Origin: Coniferiporia sulphurascens
Taxonomy: Eukaryota > Basidiomycota > Agaricomycetes > Hymenochaetales > Hymenochaetaceae
Reading direction: 5' to 3'
Assembly: GCA_002794785.1 (NCBI GenBank)
Contig: NBBA01000005.1
Coordinates: forward strand, 1,674,001-1,738,000
Length of the DNA stretch: 64,000 nt
A program made the translations under genes and the position numbers. The notes beneath the pieces were generated by a model that was not told the DNA's origin, made no database searches, and saw only the letters and a list, made by a program, of their open reading frames with translations. Below are positions 51,595-64,000 of this stretch, one piece after another (the stretch's first letter is position 1; every line of letters starts with the position of its first letter).

Positions 51595-52220
51595 GTCTAG
51601 TATCCGACTTGGAGTGAAATTGTCCCTGGCATAGTTTGTAGAGAGTGAGGACAAGGTGACATCCAAGTTGTGGTTCGCCACTGGCACTTGCAATGCGTTC
51701 AGTGAAGGCGTGGTCAACGGCCATTCTAGGCCGCGTGTCCGCCGCTGATTTCTTCAGACCTGAACATCCACAAGTAATTATTTTTCTCGTAGCATAAGCC
51801 TTGCGGCTACCATATTCATTCCAGTTAACTGTTCCCCACTCAGTGAGTTTATTATGTACAGGAAAGAAAGTAAGAAGTTAACGAGGTAACAGAGAAGCGT
51901 AAGACAATAACTAGTATACAAATTGAAGTACGAGGTAAAATAGGCAGGGAAGCATAGGCTACTGGAGCAACACAAGAACGGTACAGGAGTTTCGTTTCGT
52001 GACTTTATGACTGGATGCTGATATATGCTTATCGCGTAAAAGTACAATTCGCCGAAAGTAAAGGTGGAAAGATAGACGAAGTCAAGCAGAAATCAATAAA
52101 ATAGGCGGAGGACTTTGATGCGATTTTCATCGTAATACAGTGATCCAAAAATCGTAATGGAGGAAAGCTTAGTATGTAAGGTATGAAGAAAAAGAAAAAA
52201 AGGAGTGTTGCCAATCGGAT
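51595..52220. other. Intergenic region between the GH88 gene and the next gene's 3' end
   Basis: 626 bp, AT-rich between 51800 and 52200. No gene or repeat recognised; it should contain the GH88 promoter. Confidence 0.5.
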
Positions 52221-53602
52221 TTAGCGCCGGTAATACTGCTTTTGTTCTGCAGACCATTGTTGCTGGGTTCCCTGTGGGGTCGAGGGAGTGGAGTGCGTCG
52301 CATGGCCGTGCTGTATCGGGTACTGCGCCATCTGAGGGTATTGCGCTGTCTGCTGGTAACGTGCCACCTGGGGATATTGTCCATTTGAGCTCTGTGAATG
52401 GAAGGAGGCACGGCTTGCGGCAAATTCTGGTGTTGCGTAAGGTTGATGGATAGATGGTGAAGATTGATTTGATTGCCGCTGTTCATACTCGGGAAGGGAA
52501 GTGATAGAGGAGCTGCAAAAATATTAGCTTGGATAGGTGCATTATGAGGGGAGGTACATACGCATATCTTTTAACTTTGGGAGCAGTGGGCTGCAAGGAC
52601 GGCTGGGAGGGAAAATGTGGGGCCACAGCAGAGCTAAGAAGAAAGTCAGGAATTAAGCATGGCAATGTATGTATGCATCACTCACTTGTATAGCGCCGCG
52701 GCGCCCTGGCTTCTATTTACTGTGTCCACAGGCAGCTGTCCAAAGACGGACCTTGCCCCGCCGTATGCAACTGATGGGTCGAAGTCCATCCGCGGCGGAG
52801 GACGCGAGTACTGTGCCGGCTTCGTAAGTGGCGATGTTGGGCGGGGGATCGGCGTCCTCGCTCGTTGGCGTGCCTGCTGCGAGGCGTGATGTTGCGCATG
52901 ATGGTTATTGAAATTCGGGGACGAGGTACGCTGTCGTAAGTTTAAACCTAGCGTCGGGTTATGCGCCACAGGTGATTGCGGGGGAGAGGGCGGGGGAGAT
53001 GCAGAGAGGTCTTCGCCCGAGTAACGCAGGACGACCATTGGACTTGCTGCGCGCCGAACGCGAGGACCGTTCGCATGTCGCTCGTATGCTGGCCCATCGA
53101 GAGAGTTGTCTACCTGTATAAAAGGCGGGGGCGGAATAGAGCGATCTTCGTCGGACTCTTCAGGAATGATATGCTGGACAGATAAACCCCTTTGGTGTTG
53201 GTGCTCTCTGGGGACAGGCAGTGAGCGATGCCGCGAGCCCCCGGACTGGCCCGAGCCGGACGGATTAGTCGCGAGCCCACTCCCGAGCTGCGCCTCGTCA
53301 AACCAACCCGGCCGCTCTTTTGTATGCCCATTGGCCCCGTAATTCGTCTTCTTTTTAATATTCAGAGGGCGCACTGACGCATGCTGTTCAGTGGTGTGCG
53401 CCGATGTCCCAGTCTGGTGCAGTGCAACGGAATGCTGGACGTCAGCACCTCTGCCCCAGCTTTCGACGTGCTGCTCCCGCTCGGATAGAGAAAGAGAACG
53501 CTCTGTTGCTGCTGCGAGTTTCCGATCATAGTCAGACTGGGAGAACTCGTATGCAGGAGGGGCGTCTATGGGACTAGGAGTTGTGCTGTCCGAGTCGGCC
53601 AT
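52221..53602 (-). CDS. Disordered proline-rich protein with a PY motif, unknown function
   Basis: The first exon (306 codons, from 53602) is followed by short exons (PQPSLQPTAPKVKRYA region) and a last exon rich in Gln/Tyr (YPQVARYQQTAQYPQMAQYP), ending QYYRR at TAA 52221-52223. Seen: DAPPAYEFSQSDYDRKLAAATERSLS near the N-terminus, with a PPxY motif that binds WW domains of Rsp5/NEDD4-type ligases (known for such motifs; inferred here). The middle is Ser/Pro/His-rich with PPPPF and PPPSPPQSP, with no folded domain and no membrane helix. It may be an ubiquitin-ligase adaptor, but this rests only on the motif. Confidence 0.6.
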
Positions 53603-54221
53603 GACGATCGGCCGCCCAGGTGAGTATCAGGAGGGAGAATTTATGGAAGACAGAGGAGATGATGGAAAGGGGGAGAGGGGGAGGTGGGAGCTGCGCGCTG
53701 TGCCTCGGCTGCTTTGCCAGATAGGCTTGGGCGTCCTTTTAGGAACACAACAGGATTGGCCAGAGTCACAGCATGTCGATCCGTCCTCGACCGGCGAACC
53801 GTTCCCTATTACTTAATTGATTGGAAGTTCTCCAGTTTGCTTCGAAAATTCGATCTCTTTCAAATTCAAGTTCCCCCACAGCTTATATATCTTCCGTTCT
53901 GTTCCACACAGCACGTATTTCACTACGCCGCACCATACTCGGACATATACCAGTGCTTTCGTGGACAACAAAGAAAGAGCGATACTATTACCCTTGCACG
54001 TTCGAAGTCGCCCAAACACAGCCTCGGGCCGACTAGCCTAAGCACCCGTTAACGGCGCAGTCGCTTCGTCCCGACGGCACGCGCCGCAATTAATTGTTGC
54101 GTCCCTTGGAAACTCGAGGCCGATGTCGCATGCCATGCGTCATCAATATTCAGAACTCAATACCCTCTAGTCTCGTTCCCTTTATTGCTTTCCATCAGCC
54201 TCATTCTTGTATCGAATATGC
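53603..54221. other. Intergenic region upstream of the PY-motif gene
   Basis: 619 bp; it contains the promoter of the gene at 53602 and the 3' flank of the kinase gene. No further feature recognised. Confidence 0.5.
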
Positions 54222-56178
54222 TCAAGCAGCCACACTTACAAGTTTGGGTAGTCGTAAATAGACGTCGGTACCTGCGGTTCAGAGCCCCATTTAAATCATA
54301 CAAACTTTTAACGTTACTTCGCGTCATGACAACGTACCCCATCCGTCTAGCGAAACAAGCTCAAGCGAGCCCCCGAAATAGCTATATGAAACTCGCATTT
54401 TAGCGCCCCTCGGTGAATTAGGAGGAGATTATCGAGCTCACGTTGCAAAAATATTACTCATTGGCAAACCTATGCCCAAACGGCTGTGCGCTCCAACGCC
54501 GGCCTTCTTTTCTGGGGTATCGACACTTCGGCTCTGACTTTCCTTCCTCCATGCCGCAACCTGTTCGTCTACAGTCGCCCTCATGCCTTGTGGTCTTGAG
54601 CTGACTGTCTTCAGTGCACCTATACGTGAAACATCCAGACGCGTCGTGTTTCGAGCATGTGAAAAAGAGAACAAATCGGACGGAGATGATATTTCAGGCT
54701 TCAAAAGTCCTCCACCTGTGACGCAATATTCACTGCCTTGTCCTTCATGAATAACTGTCAAGATTACCTTGGTCGGAAATCCGAATCTGTACTTCGTCCT
54801 GTCCTGTGGCGATGGTTGCTTGGATTTTGGGTAGAGAAGCCGCTGAACGGTGTTGATAACTTGTCGCATACATGGCCTTTCTCCTTATTAGAGAAAATGC
54901 ACCATTCACGCATGCACAAAAAGAGAACTCACATTCTTCAGCAGCTCAAAGATAATATATCTCCATGTTTTGTCAGCAAACCTTAGTAAAACTGTTGTGG
55001 ATTACACTCACTCAAACTGATCCCGAATGTAGGCAAATTTAGTATCAAGATGTCCGTTTATTACGACCTGAGGAACTTGGACGTCTGCCTTCGTTCCCGG
55101 TTCTGCGAAAACAATACTCCGCGGGGACAGACTTAGGAGCTCCACGCTCCTCTCAATGCAATCCTTCGGCTTCAACTCAGTACTGATTATTCCGACATGC
55201 GGGGAGCTACCAGCATGCGCCCTGTCCTTGGTCTCCTTGTTTTTGAGGAAGTCTTCCGTAAGGGCAATGTGGTGTTCCGCGAGGACCCGTCGAGATATTC
55301 TTGAAATCAGCATGCGTGTTATGAATGCATCCAGTTGCTCTGGAGGGAGATGAGGCGATGAAAGGGAGAGCCCGAGAACAAGAGAGGGAATAATAGCGGC
55401 ACTGGCGAAAACGTGAAGCTAGGTTCGGAGAAGAGCCAGAACCCATGCTTACTGTTCGTCCAGAAGTGATCTGACAAGCTCGCAAAATTTGAGGTTTTCC
55501 GCCATATTGGTTATTGGAGGGAATGCACGGAATCTCTCGAAAGCAAAATTAAACTCGGCATAATCTAGGGATTTCGGAAATGAAATGAGAGGCCGACTCA
55601 CTTGTCAAAAGCCACCCAGTATAACTACACACGAGATGTCTGAATTGAGGGTAAACGAGGGACGATAGGACTATCACATACCTCATACACTTTTGCTACT
55701 TCTTCCTGCGTAACCACTATGAATGGCAATGTCTGCATGTCACGGAGTCGATGAGCAATGCGAACAGGGAGCTCGGATCTGACATAGTTTGCAGCCTTCG
55801 AAGATGGAAATTTAGGCACGGTCAGCAGTTGCAACAACGCATGTAGTTCAGGGGGACGTACCTTGATCAGTCGTTCCTCATTCATGGCGCGTCCGAAAAA
55901 TACCTTACCGGCGATTAAAGTGGACCTATTAAGTATTGGCGGACGTTCGTTGAAACAGAACGTGTAATCACCAGCTGTCGTAGAGTAAGTCTTTTCGTCT
56001 CCTTCGCAGCATAAAGCTCAAGCTGTCTGTTCTGGTAGAAGTGTAGCGCAGAAGAGACGGTCGTAAATGTCCCAGAAGCCCGTGCATTTAGTGTCATGCT
56101 GCGACATGTTGAGTTATGTATGTATCGTCGTCGAACGGTGGATTGGGCATCAATAATGCGGGCTGCCAGCGAGGGCAT
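54222..56178 (-). CDS. Mitochondrial protein kinase of the PDK/BCKDK family
   Basis: GHKL-fold kinase that phosphorylates and inhibits the E1 of pyruvate or branched-chain 2-oxoacid dehydrogenase in the mitochondrial matrix. Seen: presequence-like N-terminus (STVRRRYIHNSTCR), TLRQLVFFGR, VRIAHRLRDMQTLPFIVV, LYWVAFDKFRAFPPI, RMLISRISRRVLAEHHIAL; then the ATP site VVINGHLDTKFAYIRDQFEYIIFELLKNAM (N box), IRISDQGGGL (G1), GIGLPMSNIFATYFGGSLEL (G2) and GWGTDVYLRLP. Many small exons (at least eight) join in phase; the stop is the TGA at 54222-54224. Which of Pkp1, Pkp2 or BCKDK it corresponds to cannot be decided here. Confidence 0.9.
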
Positions 56179-56481
56179 TAGCTCGAGCTTGTGACTGTCC
56201 GGACTCAGCTCAGACCTGCTGCAAGCTGGAAAGCCGACTCATTTCTGCTGGCTGCTTCGATGACTCCCTCGTGCGAAGCAACAGCTCTTTCATTATGTAA
56301 TATGCTGTACCTTGGCCTGCTAAGTGAAAGAAAATTACACATCAAATTACATCGGTTGCTATTCATACATATACTTGTGAAATGGCGGGGGAAATACATT
56401 TATGGGTACAGAAAAGCGGCAACTTGGCTCGGGGTTCTTTTCAATTTTATATGCAAGAGAAACATGGTTTTCCCGGTGCCG
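56179..56481. other. Upstream region of the PDK-type kinase gene
   Basis: 303 bp between the kinase start and the ORC4 stop. Nothing else recognised. Confidence 0.45.
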
Positions 56482-58718
56482 TTACTGCGCTTTACTCAGC
56501 CATTTTTTCAAGTTAGTCTGACCAACACGCTCCACAGCAGCCTTTACATCCATTCGATCGACGACACAACGATATTTGACAAACTCTTTAGCCGTGTTTA
56601 CAGCGGGCATCGTCACCTGGAGGAAGGCCCTCATGCGCACTAAATCCTCAAAAACCTAGATACAATAAGTTTCAGCTTGGGAAACGAGTGCATACGAATA
56701 AAAGATAACATACTCCCATCATAACACGCCTGCCGACATTGGCCATGCCTATACCCCCTCCGCCAAGCATCACAGGAGCGGCAGACGAAGTCCGCACTTG
56801 AATTGTGAAGAGTTCATACAACATCTCGAATGTGAAGATGTCGTGCCCGGCGGTGCGAGTATGCTGTGCTGCAATTAATAAAGATAGTGACGGATAGCTC
56901 AGATCTGCAATACGTGATACTCGTGAGCACAACAACTACCATAACCGTCTGACTAAAACTCACCAAGTAGGTGTGTTGATTGAGGTTTACCCTGTTGAGA
57001 CTCAAATCCAGCCTGTAAGCTCGCTGCAGTCAAGTATGGCGCAGACGGGTTCAGATGGACAATAGCATTTGTCTGTGAAATAGGCTCCGGTGTCGGCGAA
57101 CGAATGTGAATACAACTGGGGCTCACATACCATTGCCCGAAGCAGAAGACGAATATCCCTGCTGATGCCGAACATGTCTTTTAAGATATCTTTGAAGGCC
57201 CCATCATTAACGAATAGGTCGACGCTGTGTTCCCAAATTGCAGACCACTCCCTCAAATATGGCTTCAAGGAATCTGTAGGGGGGCTGCTGACTTCTACAC
57301 AAAGACAATCCCTTAGGAGCATGATCCACTCATCGATCCTTCTCATAGATGCAGTACGAAGCATCCTGTGGGAGAAACGACTTTTAACCCGCTTCTCTAA
57401 AAGATTGACCACATCGACGCGAGCAGTCAAACCAATGACGGCGAGACCACATTGTGTATAAGTTCCAGCGCGGCAGGATTGTACTGTATCCAGGAGGCAA
57501 TACAAGAGAGCCTGACGGGGATGATCCGTGAAACGGTCAAACGCATCGAGAAGGACAACAACAGGTCGAGAGAGTGTAGGGAGTGCAGCGATGAGAGAAG
57601 GGAGGTGAGAAGGTGGCGGAAGAGAATTCACGGCAACCTCGTCCTCGTTGTTGTCAATAAAAGGATTGTCATCGTCCGAGCCGAGTGATTCGAACTTTTG
57701 GCTTCCGGTCTGGTTAACGACTTGACGTGCAATTTCCCGCATCGCAAGACGATCCGAGTGTTGAACATGACCATTTAATCGAATCACAACAGGGTTACGA
57801 TCCTTAAAACCGGAAAGCGCGTTTTCAAAAACCTTGGGAAAATGAGTTTGATGAGAAAATATCAAACGGTGGTAAGCATGCGGCTCAAACCTTGGACTTT
57901 CCGCTACCGGAAGGACCAATCATAACACAGCTGTTCCCTTCGCTGCGCTCGATAGTTCCGGCTAGCATGTCCCCCAGTAGCCGCAAGGCAGTAATATTGG
58001 CGGGGGATTCTTCATCATCTTCATCGCTCCTGTTCGTATAATCACGCAGAGGCGGGTCTCGGAAAGCATTGAGGATGGCATGCTTTTGAGCGTCCAAGCA
58101 CTTGTGCATGTAGGACGGAAGTACTTTGGGAAGTTGCTTGAAGTCGATTACGACGGAGGCCGGCATATCATCGAGTATTGCTGCTATAAGGTTTTTACCG
58201 GTCTGAGTGTGGGCAGGGGAAATTGGTTTCGAAAGAGGTTTCTTCATACTCGACCGCTTGACCATAGACGTAGGTGTCGGACTGAGTGTTCTCCTTTCGC
58301 TAGCTTTCGGCTTAGATAGCCTACGCGGAGTAACAATCTCAACAGAGTCAAATATAACACGTTTTTGTATCTTCCTTGGAGTTTCCTCGCAGCTTTCCTC
58401 AGGCTGACTGGACCTTCGACCAAGGTTGAGCTCATCGGCCTCGGAATCGTCATTTTCCTTATCGCTAGCCGAAGGGCCTTCCAGACGAGGTGCTCGATCG
58501 CTCACATCTTTTTGGCGACTAGATATTCTTTTGGAAGTGTCGTCAGCAAGCCCGGACCCTTCGGGGTGTGCCAGCCTACCGCGACGTAGGCTTCTGGGGG
58601 GTGGGGACGAGGCGTCGCGTTCCAAGTCGGCCACAACGATAGGCGGGGTAGCAGCGGCAGACCGAAGAATACGTTTGCGAGGTGATTCGTTAATTGAGGA
58701 AGTCTTTCGTTTTGTCAT
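56482..58718 (-). CDS. ORC4: Origin recognition complex subunit 4
   Basis: AAA+ subunit of the origin recognition complex that loads MCM helicase. Seen: a long basic/Ser-rich N-terminal extension (KRKTSSINESPRKRILR), then the Walker A loop VMIGPSGSGKSKV, NPVVIRLNGHVQHSDRLAMREIARQV, a Walker B-like VVVLLDAFDRFTDHPRQALLYCLLDTVQS, GLAVIGLTARVDVVNLLEKRVKSRFSHR (sensor 1/arginine region), then the ORC4 C-terminal winged-helix part with DLSYPSLSLLIAAQH, FTFEMLYELFTIQVR, VFEDLVRMRAFLQV and a WL-containing C-terminus (TNLKKWLSKAQ), stop TAA 56482-56484. The start ATG at 58718 (MTKRKTSS) leaves a 137-bp divergent promoter to MED20; an in-frame ATG 81 bp further up is less likely. Confidence 0.9.
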
Positions 58719-58855
58719 CGTGGAACTAGGTGAGCCGTCGCGAGCAACTTCAAATCGAAGCTGCCGCGTCAAGGAGCAAACGCGACCTGTCACAGACATC
58801 GATAATCCATGTCACATTTCGTCTGGCCCCTCTTCAAGAAGCCACCATCTCGCTC
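58719..58855. promoter_or_regulatory. Short divergent promoter of ORC4 and MED20
   Basis: Only 137 bp separate the two chosen start codons, so the two promoters must overlap. No clear TATA box. Confidence 0.5.
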
Positions 58856-59916
58856 ATGGGATTCACCGGGTATGCAGACAGTGGTAACAATCGACTTCCC
58901 TAATCTCACTGTATTTTTAGTTTGGTTCGTTGGCCAAATGCTCCAACGACCGGGCTGGACCTTGTCAAACAAAACATAGTCCGGAACCATGCAGGCGTCG
59001 AGCGCGGCAAATGGTTTCTCAGTGTTCGAAGCTTTCGCACTGTTTCCGGCCATGCTCGTGGTTATCAAGCAGACCGTTCTATGTGCGCGTTGACTATGAA
59101 CAGTAATGCGTTCGTGTTCCTTGAAGACCCAGCTGCGCCTCAAGTCGCCGACATGCTCGCTTTGGCCCATAATGGCCTTGAAACCGATTCTCCTGCGATC
59201 CCGGCTTCAACGCCGAAGCAAGCCGCCGCCCTCCCTCTCCCGAGTCAGCCCTCGCATTACAGGACTACTCTTGTCACCGTTAGTCCGCCGGGCGCATTGG
59301 AACAGCTCTTGGCCCAACTGGGTGCGCGCTGGACATCGACTCGCCAGCCAAATGCGACCTCGAGGAATTCAGCAATGGCAATGGGAAACCAGCTTGTCAT
59401 TGATGGAAGCATCTTCAGCATCGGGACCGACTGGCTTGTGCGAGTGGGCAATGTCATTCTTGCTGGCGGCGCCGTTAAGGGTATGCTATTAGAGGTTAGT
59501 ACTATAGTTTTAATCGGGACTTCATTGAACTCTGCTGAGCCAACCTTGCTGTATAGGCTGAATATCTTCCCTTGCCAAAAATCCGCTCATCGACTCAGAG
59601 CAGCACATCAGATCTCTTATCCAATCTGCTAATTTCCATTCTACCCAATGTTCCAAATGCAACACCTGTAGCCGTGACTGTCGACGACTCTCAGTGGGAA
59701 GAGGTACAATGGAACTGCATCGGAACTGGAGACGAGACAGATAATTTCAAGAAGGCCGACAATGATCGGGACGACATTAAGAATGACGATATTTACGTGT
59801 ATGAGGACGAGGAAGACCCGTCCACAAAGCAAAAAGGAGATTGGACCGGTGTAGACAGAGACCGTCGTTCTGCTTTTCTAATTATCGGTGCCCTCAAGTC
59901 TGAAGGAATACTTTAA
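58856..59916 (+). CDS. MED20: Mediator complex subunit 20 (Srb2/TRFP)
   Basis: Head-module subunit of the Mediator coactivator of RNA polymerase II. Three exons, join(58856..58869, 58921..59494, 59557..59916), give 315 residues. The 14-nt first exon codes MGFTG and joins to LVRWPNAPTTGLDLVKQNI. Seen: the Med20 core TTLVTVSPPGALEQLLAQLG, MGNQLVIDGSIFSIGTDWLVRVGNVILAGGAVKGMLLEAEYLPLP, and an acidic insert (YVYEDEEDPSTKQ) near the end, closing FLIIGALKSEGIL. Length is normal for fungi. It is divergent from ORC4. Confidence 0.9.
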
Positions 59917-59950
59917 CCTGTCATTTTGACAGCATTTTTCGGACCGACAG

Positions 59951-61381
<1,431 letters not shown>

Positions 61382-61679
61382 TTTCCGTGGATAACCACCG
61401 TATAAGAAAAGTGAGAAAGTAAGGTGCTCTTAATGGGCTGTTCGAACAGTATCGTCTGCTGGAAAATGAGAATGAAAGTGCGGGCGGTTCAGGCCCCACC
61501 GCATACACGAGCTTTCGCGATCCATGTCACGTGACTATTTTTCAGACGTGACGCGACGCGCGCTGTCGCGACTCCGAACGCTCACATACACGCTCGCTCA
61601 CAAGTGTACCAGACGTATTGTGTACCAGCTTCGGGAACTTTGCTCTTTCGTCTCTGTAAACCTATTCGATGCAGCCGTA
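61382..61679. promoter_or_regulatory. Divergent promoter of the JMJD7-like and ELG1-like genes
   Basis: About 300 bp between the starts, with MluI-box-like ACGCGA elements (gacgcgacgcgcgctgtcgcgac near 61548-61570), a motif class that in yeasts marks G1/S-regulated replication genes. The DNA shows the motif; control by an MBF-type factor is inference. Confidence 0.45.
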
Positions 61680-64000
61680 ATGATTAAACCTGAAGAATCT
61701 GTGCGTATATGAATTGGGCCACGCTTCCGCTTTCGCGACCGTTGAATCGTTGATGATGTTAATATCAGGCCACGGCAATCCCAGGTCGGCCAACTCAACT
61801 GTCCATCTTTCAGATGTGGAACACAAATACAACCAGCTGTAAAGTCCATGTTAACGCTAATGTAGGAAATGGGGACGCCGCTCCGTCTCCAACCCAGTTT
61901 GAACAGCCTTTGGTCGGGAAGAACACGCCAACCGAGCCCGCTCAGCCGACTGAAATCGACACGAAACAGTTCGAGCGTCCTTGTTCATTGTCTTTGGCGG
62001 ATACCGCTTCTGCACAAGGGACGTTTCCAGGGGAGCTGTCACAGAATGGAATAAAGGCAAGGACCGGAGAAGGTACGCGTAACGTTCGTTTAATCCAAAC
62101 TAGTTGGGCAGCTAACACTTTTACTTGTTTTCCTGTCGTGTTTATGAAGACAAAGGGCAAGACAAAGTCGATCAACCGACTAAACTATTTTCAATATTTG
62201 GTAAAAGGACTGTGCCAGTCGTTAAAATTGCATCCGAGACCCCGGACTCCGATGTGAAGTCACAGAAACTGTCTTCGGACAAAGCTCGGAAGGGTTGCAA
62301 AACACGAAGTATTCGGCGTACGGCCACTGCCCCGGATCGTTGTACGAAGGCCGCTGTAGATGACGTATTCGCCGGTCCTTCATCTCAGCCTTTGCCACGC
62401 ATTCCCAAGGATTCGTCGCGAACGACCCAAATCACTAGTAATGTCAATCTCTCGGAAACCGATAGGTCCAAATACGAGGGTAGGAGCAGAGATGAACCGA
62501 TTATTGTTGACTCCTCTCCTACGAAGTCTCCCCAGTCAACATGCAAATCTGCCTCGGTCGGATTTTTTGCTCCAAGGAGATCGGACTTGAACAATTTATC
62601 TGTGAAACACCCTCCCATGAAACTGGGCGACGGTGATTATACACAATTGCCGAACCTTGATACACAACACGTTCGCGGAGCACAACAGACCTTTGAATCC
62701 ATACCACTCGACTTTTCTCGTACACATTCTGGATCCTCAAAACCCTATACGCACATACCCCCTTTGTCCCTCAATGGCGTATGTCACTGCCCGCAGCCCG
62801 CAATTTTCCCGCATTCCGCCAACAACTTCGTCGAACCTGTTGGTGCTCAGACAGACGGCCACGCAAAGCGTGAAGATATCATGCAATCGAGTGCTACTTG
62901 TCCGGCTATATCCAGATTCCTATCCGCCGATTACGACATCTCTGGAGCATCATGGAACGAAAGATGGCGTCCGCGATGTTCCACTGAAGTACTTGGTAAT
63001 GAACCGTCAGCAAACTACCTCAGGGACTGGTTGCTAGCTCTGGAAATAAAGGATTATCGTGAAACCACTCTTTCAATAGACCCTAGTGCCCAATCAAATG
63101 GTAGTCAAGTGATTTCGAAACTCCCCAGAGGTACCCGTAGGGAACACAAGAGACCAAACATCATACGTGCAGTTGAGAAACCGCGGAAAAAAAGGAGGAT
63201 CGATTCGGACGAAGAGAGCCTTGGTGATTGGGTCGTTGACGATGAAGAGGAAGAAGAAGAAGAAGCCGTTTTTCCAGACCTCCATCTGGATGACGTAGAT
63301 GACATCTGGCCTGAAGCCAGCGAAGCTAGCAGTCCACCGAAGCCAAAAATGACCCGCTTGACTCGCAGGCATTCCCTTAGCTCCAATAACAAGGAAACGA
63401 GCCTTAAACACGATGACCCATCCATTCAAGCCTCGGCCCATGACATCTCGTCGCACCTGACGAATACCATACTACTAGCCGGCCCACCGGGTTCAGGAAA
63501 ATCGGCAGCCGTCTACGCTTGTGCCGAAGAACTTGGATGGGAGGTATTTGAAGTCTATCCTGGGATCGGAAGGCGGAATGGCGCCAGCTTGTTGAATCTT
63601 GTGGGTGATGTGGGGAAAAATCACACAGTAGGAAAGGCAACATGGACGGCTTCTGGTAGTTCCAAAAAGACTCCCCTTGGGGACGACTCTCTGCGAACGC
63701 CCGAGGACGATCGGGATTCCAAGGGCGGTAAACGACAAGCGAAGCGGCAGGCATTTACTTCACTCTTCTCAGCTGGATACAAGGTCTCTCCACAAGGTAC
63801 TAACAATGACCATGCTGAGATCTCTTGCGATCAACCCCCGCCTGCTATCCGGACCGAGGTACAGCACAGGCGCGCCCAACAGTCAATAATTCTTTTGGAG
63901 GAAGTCGACATCCTGTTCGGCGAGGATACCAATTTCTGGCCTACAGTTATCACTCTGATTAGAGAATCACGGCGACCGGTTATTATGACTTGTAACGGTG
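61680..64000 (+). CDS. ELG1: ELG1/ATAD5-like PCNA unloader, 5' part
   Basis: Large subunit of the alternative RFC complex that unloads PCNA; the window ends inside the AAA+ domain. Seen: a long disordered N-terminal part with a PIP-like QPTKLFSIFGKR and FFAPRRSDL, WNERWRPRCSTEVLGNEPSANYL (the family's RWRPK/R-like start of the clamp-loader region), an acidic stretch (DWVVDDEEEEEEEAVF), Walker A AGPPGSGKSAAVYA, EVYPGIGRRNGASLL, SLFSAGYKVSP, the Walker B-like SIILLEEVDILFGED, and VIMTCNG. Intron at about 62074-62155 joins TGEG to QDKVDQP in phase. The frame is open to base 64000. The start is uncertain: ATG 61680 with an intron to 61814, or the ATG at 61814. Confidence 0.85.

Overview
The window is nuclear DNA from a filamentous fungus, most likely a basidiomycete of the Agaricomycetes type. 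Genes lie on both strands about every 2 kb. Most are broken by many short introns (about 50-60 nt, GT..AG), so single open frames are usually only one exon. The families (Nem1, STB6-like, Cbk1, coilin, LON-RING, JMJD7, Lec1-like PX protein, ELG1) are fungal housekeeping genes. Coding exons were stitched by eye from conserved protein motifs and GT/AG splice sites. No tRNA, rRNA, snRNA or CRISPR array was recognised.

Layout. 1-9.8 kb: Nem1 phosphatase, an Hsp31/DJ-1 protein, an alanyl-tRNA editing protein, a RING E3 ligase, a single-pass membrane protein and a small unknown protein. 9.8-13.5 kb: the only long gene-free block; it holds a 1.58-kb foldback element with two identical arms of about 624 bp. 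13.5-29 kb: metabolism: a Dal5-type MFS transporter, cytochrome b2 (L-lactate dehydrogenase), a U1A/U2B'' RRM protein, ceramide synthase, a GH15 glucoamylase with a starch-binding domain, an MCT-like transporter and glucose-6-phosphate dehydrogenase. 29-44.7 kb: a RING+LON E3 ligase divergent from a large STB6/STB2 (SIN3-binding) homologue, a CCDC47 homologue, a small unknown gene, a Lec1-like PX protein and the NDR kinase Cbk1. 44.7-51.6 kb: coilin, a tiny multi-exon gene, Sec63 and a GPI-type GH88 hydrolase. 52-64 kb: a PY-motif protein, a mitochondrial PDK/BCKDK-type kinase, ORC4, Mediator subunit 20, a JMJD7-like JmjC protein and the 5' part of an ELG1/ATAD5 clamp unloader that runs off the window.

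The neighbours do not form one pathway. A loose carbon-use theme runs through 13.5-29 kb (lactate oxidation, starch hydrolysis, carboxylate transport, pentose phosphate entry). ORC4 and ELG1 are both replication factors. The least explained objects are the foldback element with its nested 20-bp terminal repeats, the 86-aa gene with 9- and 18-nt exons, and three proteins with no recognised family.
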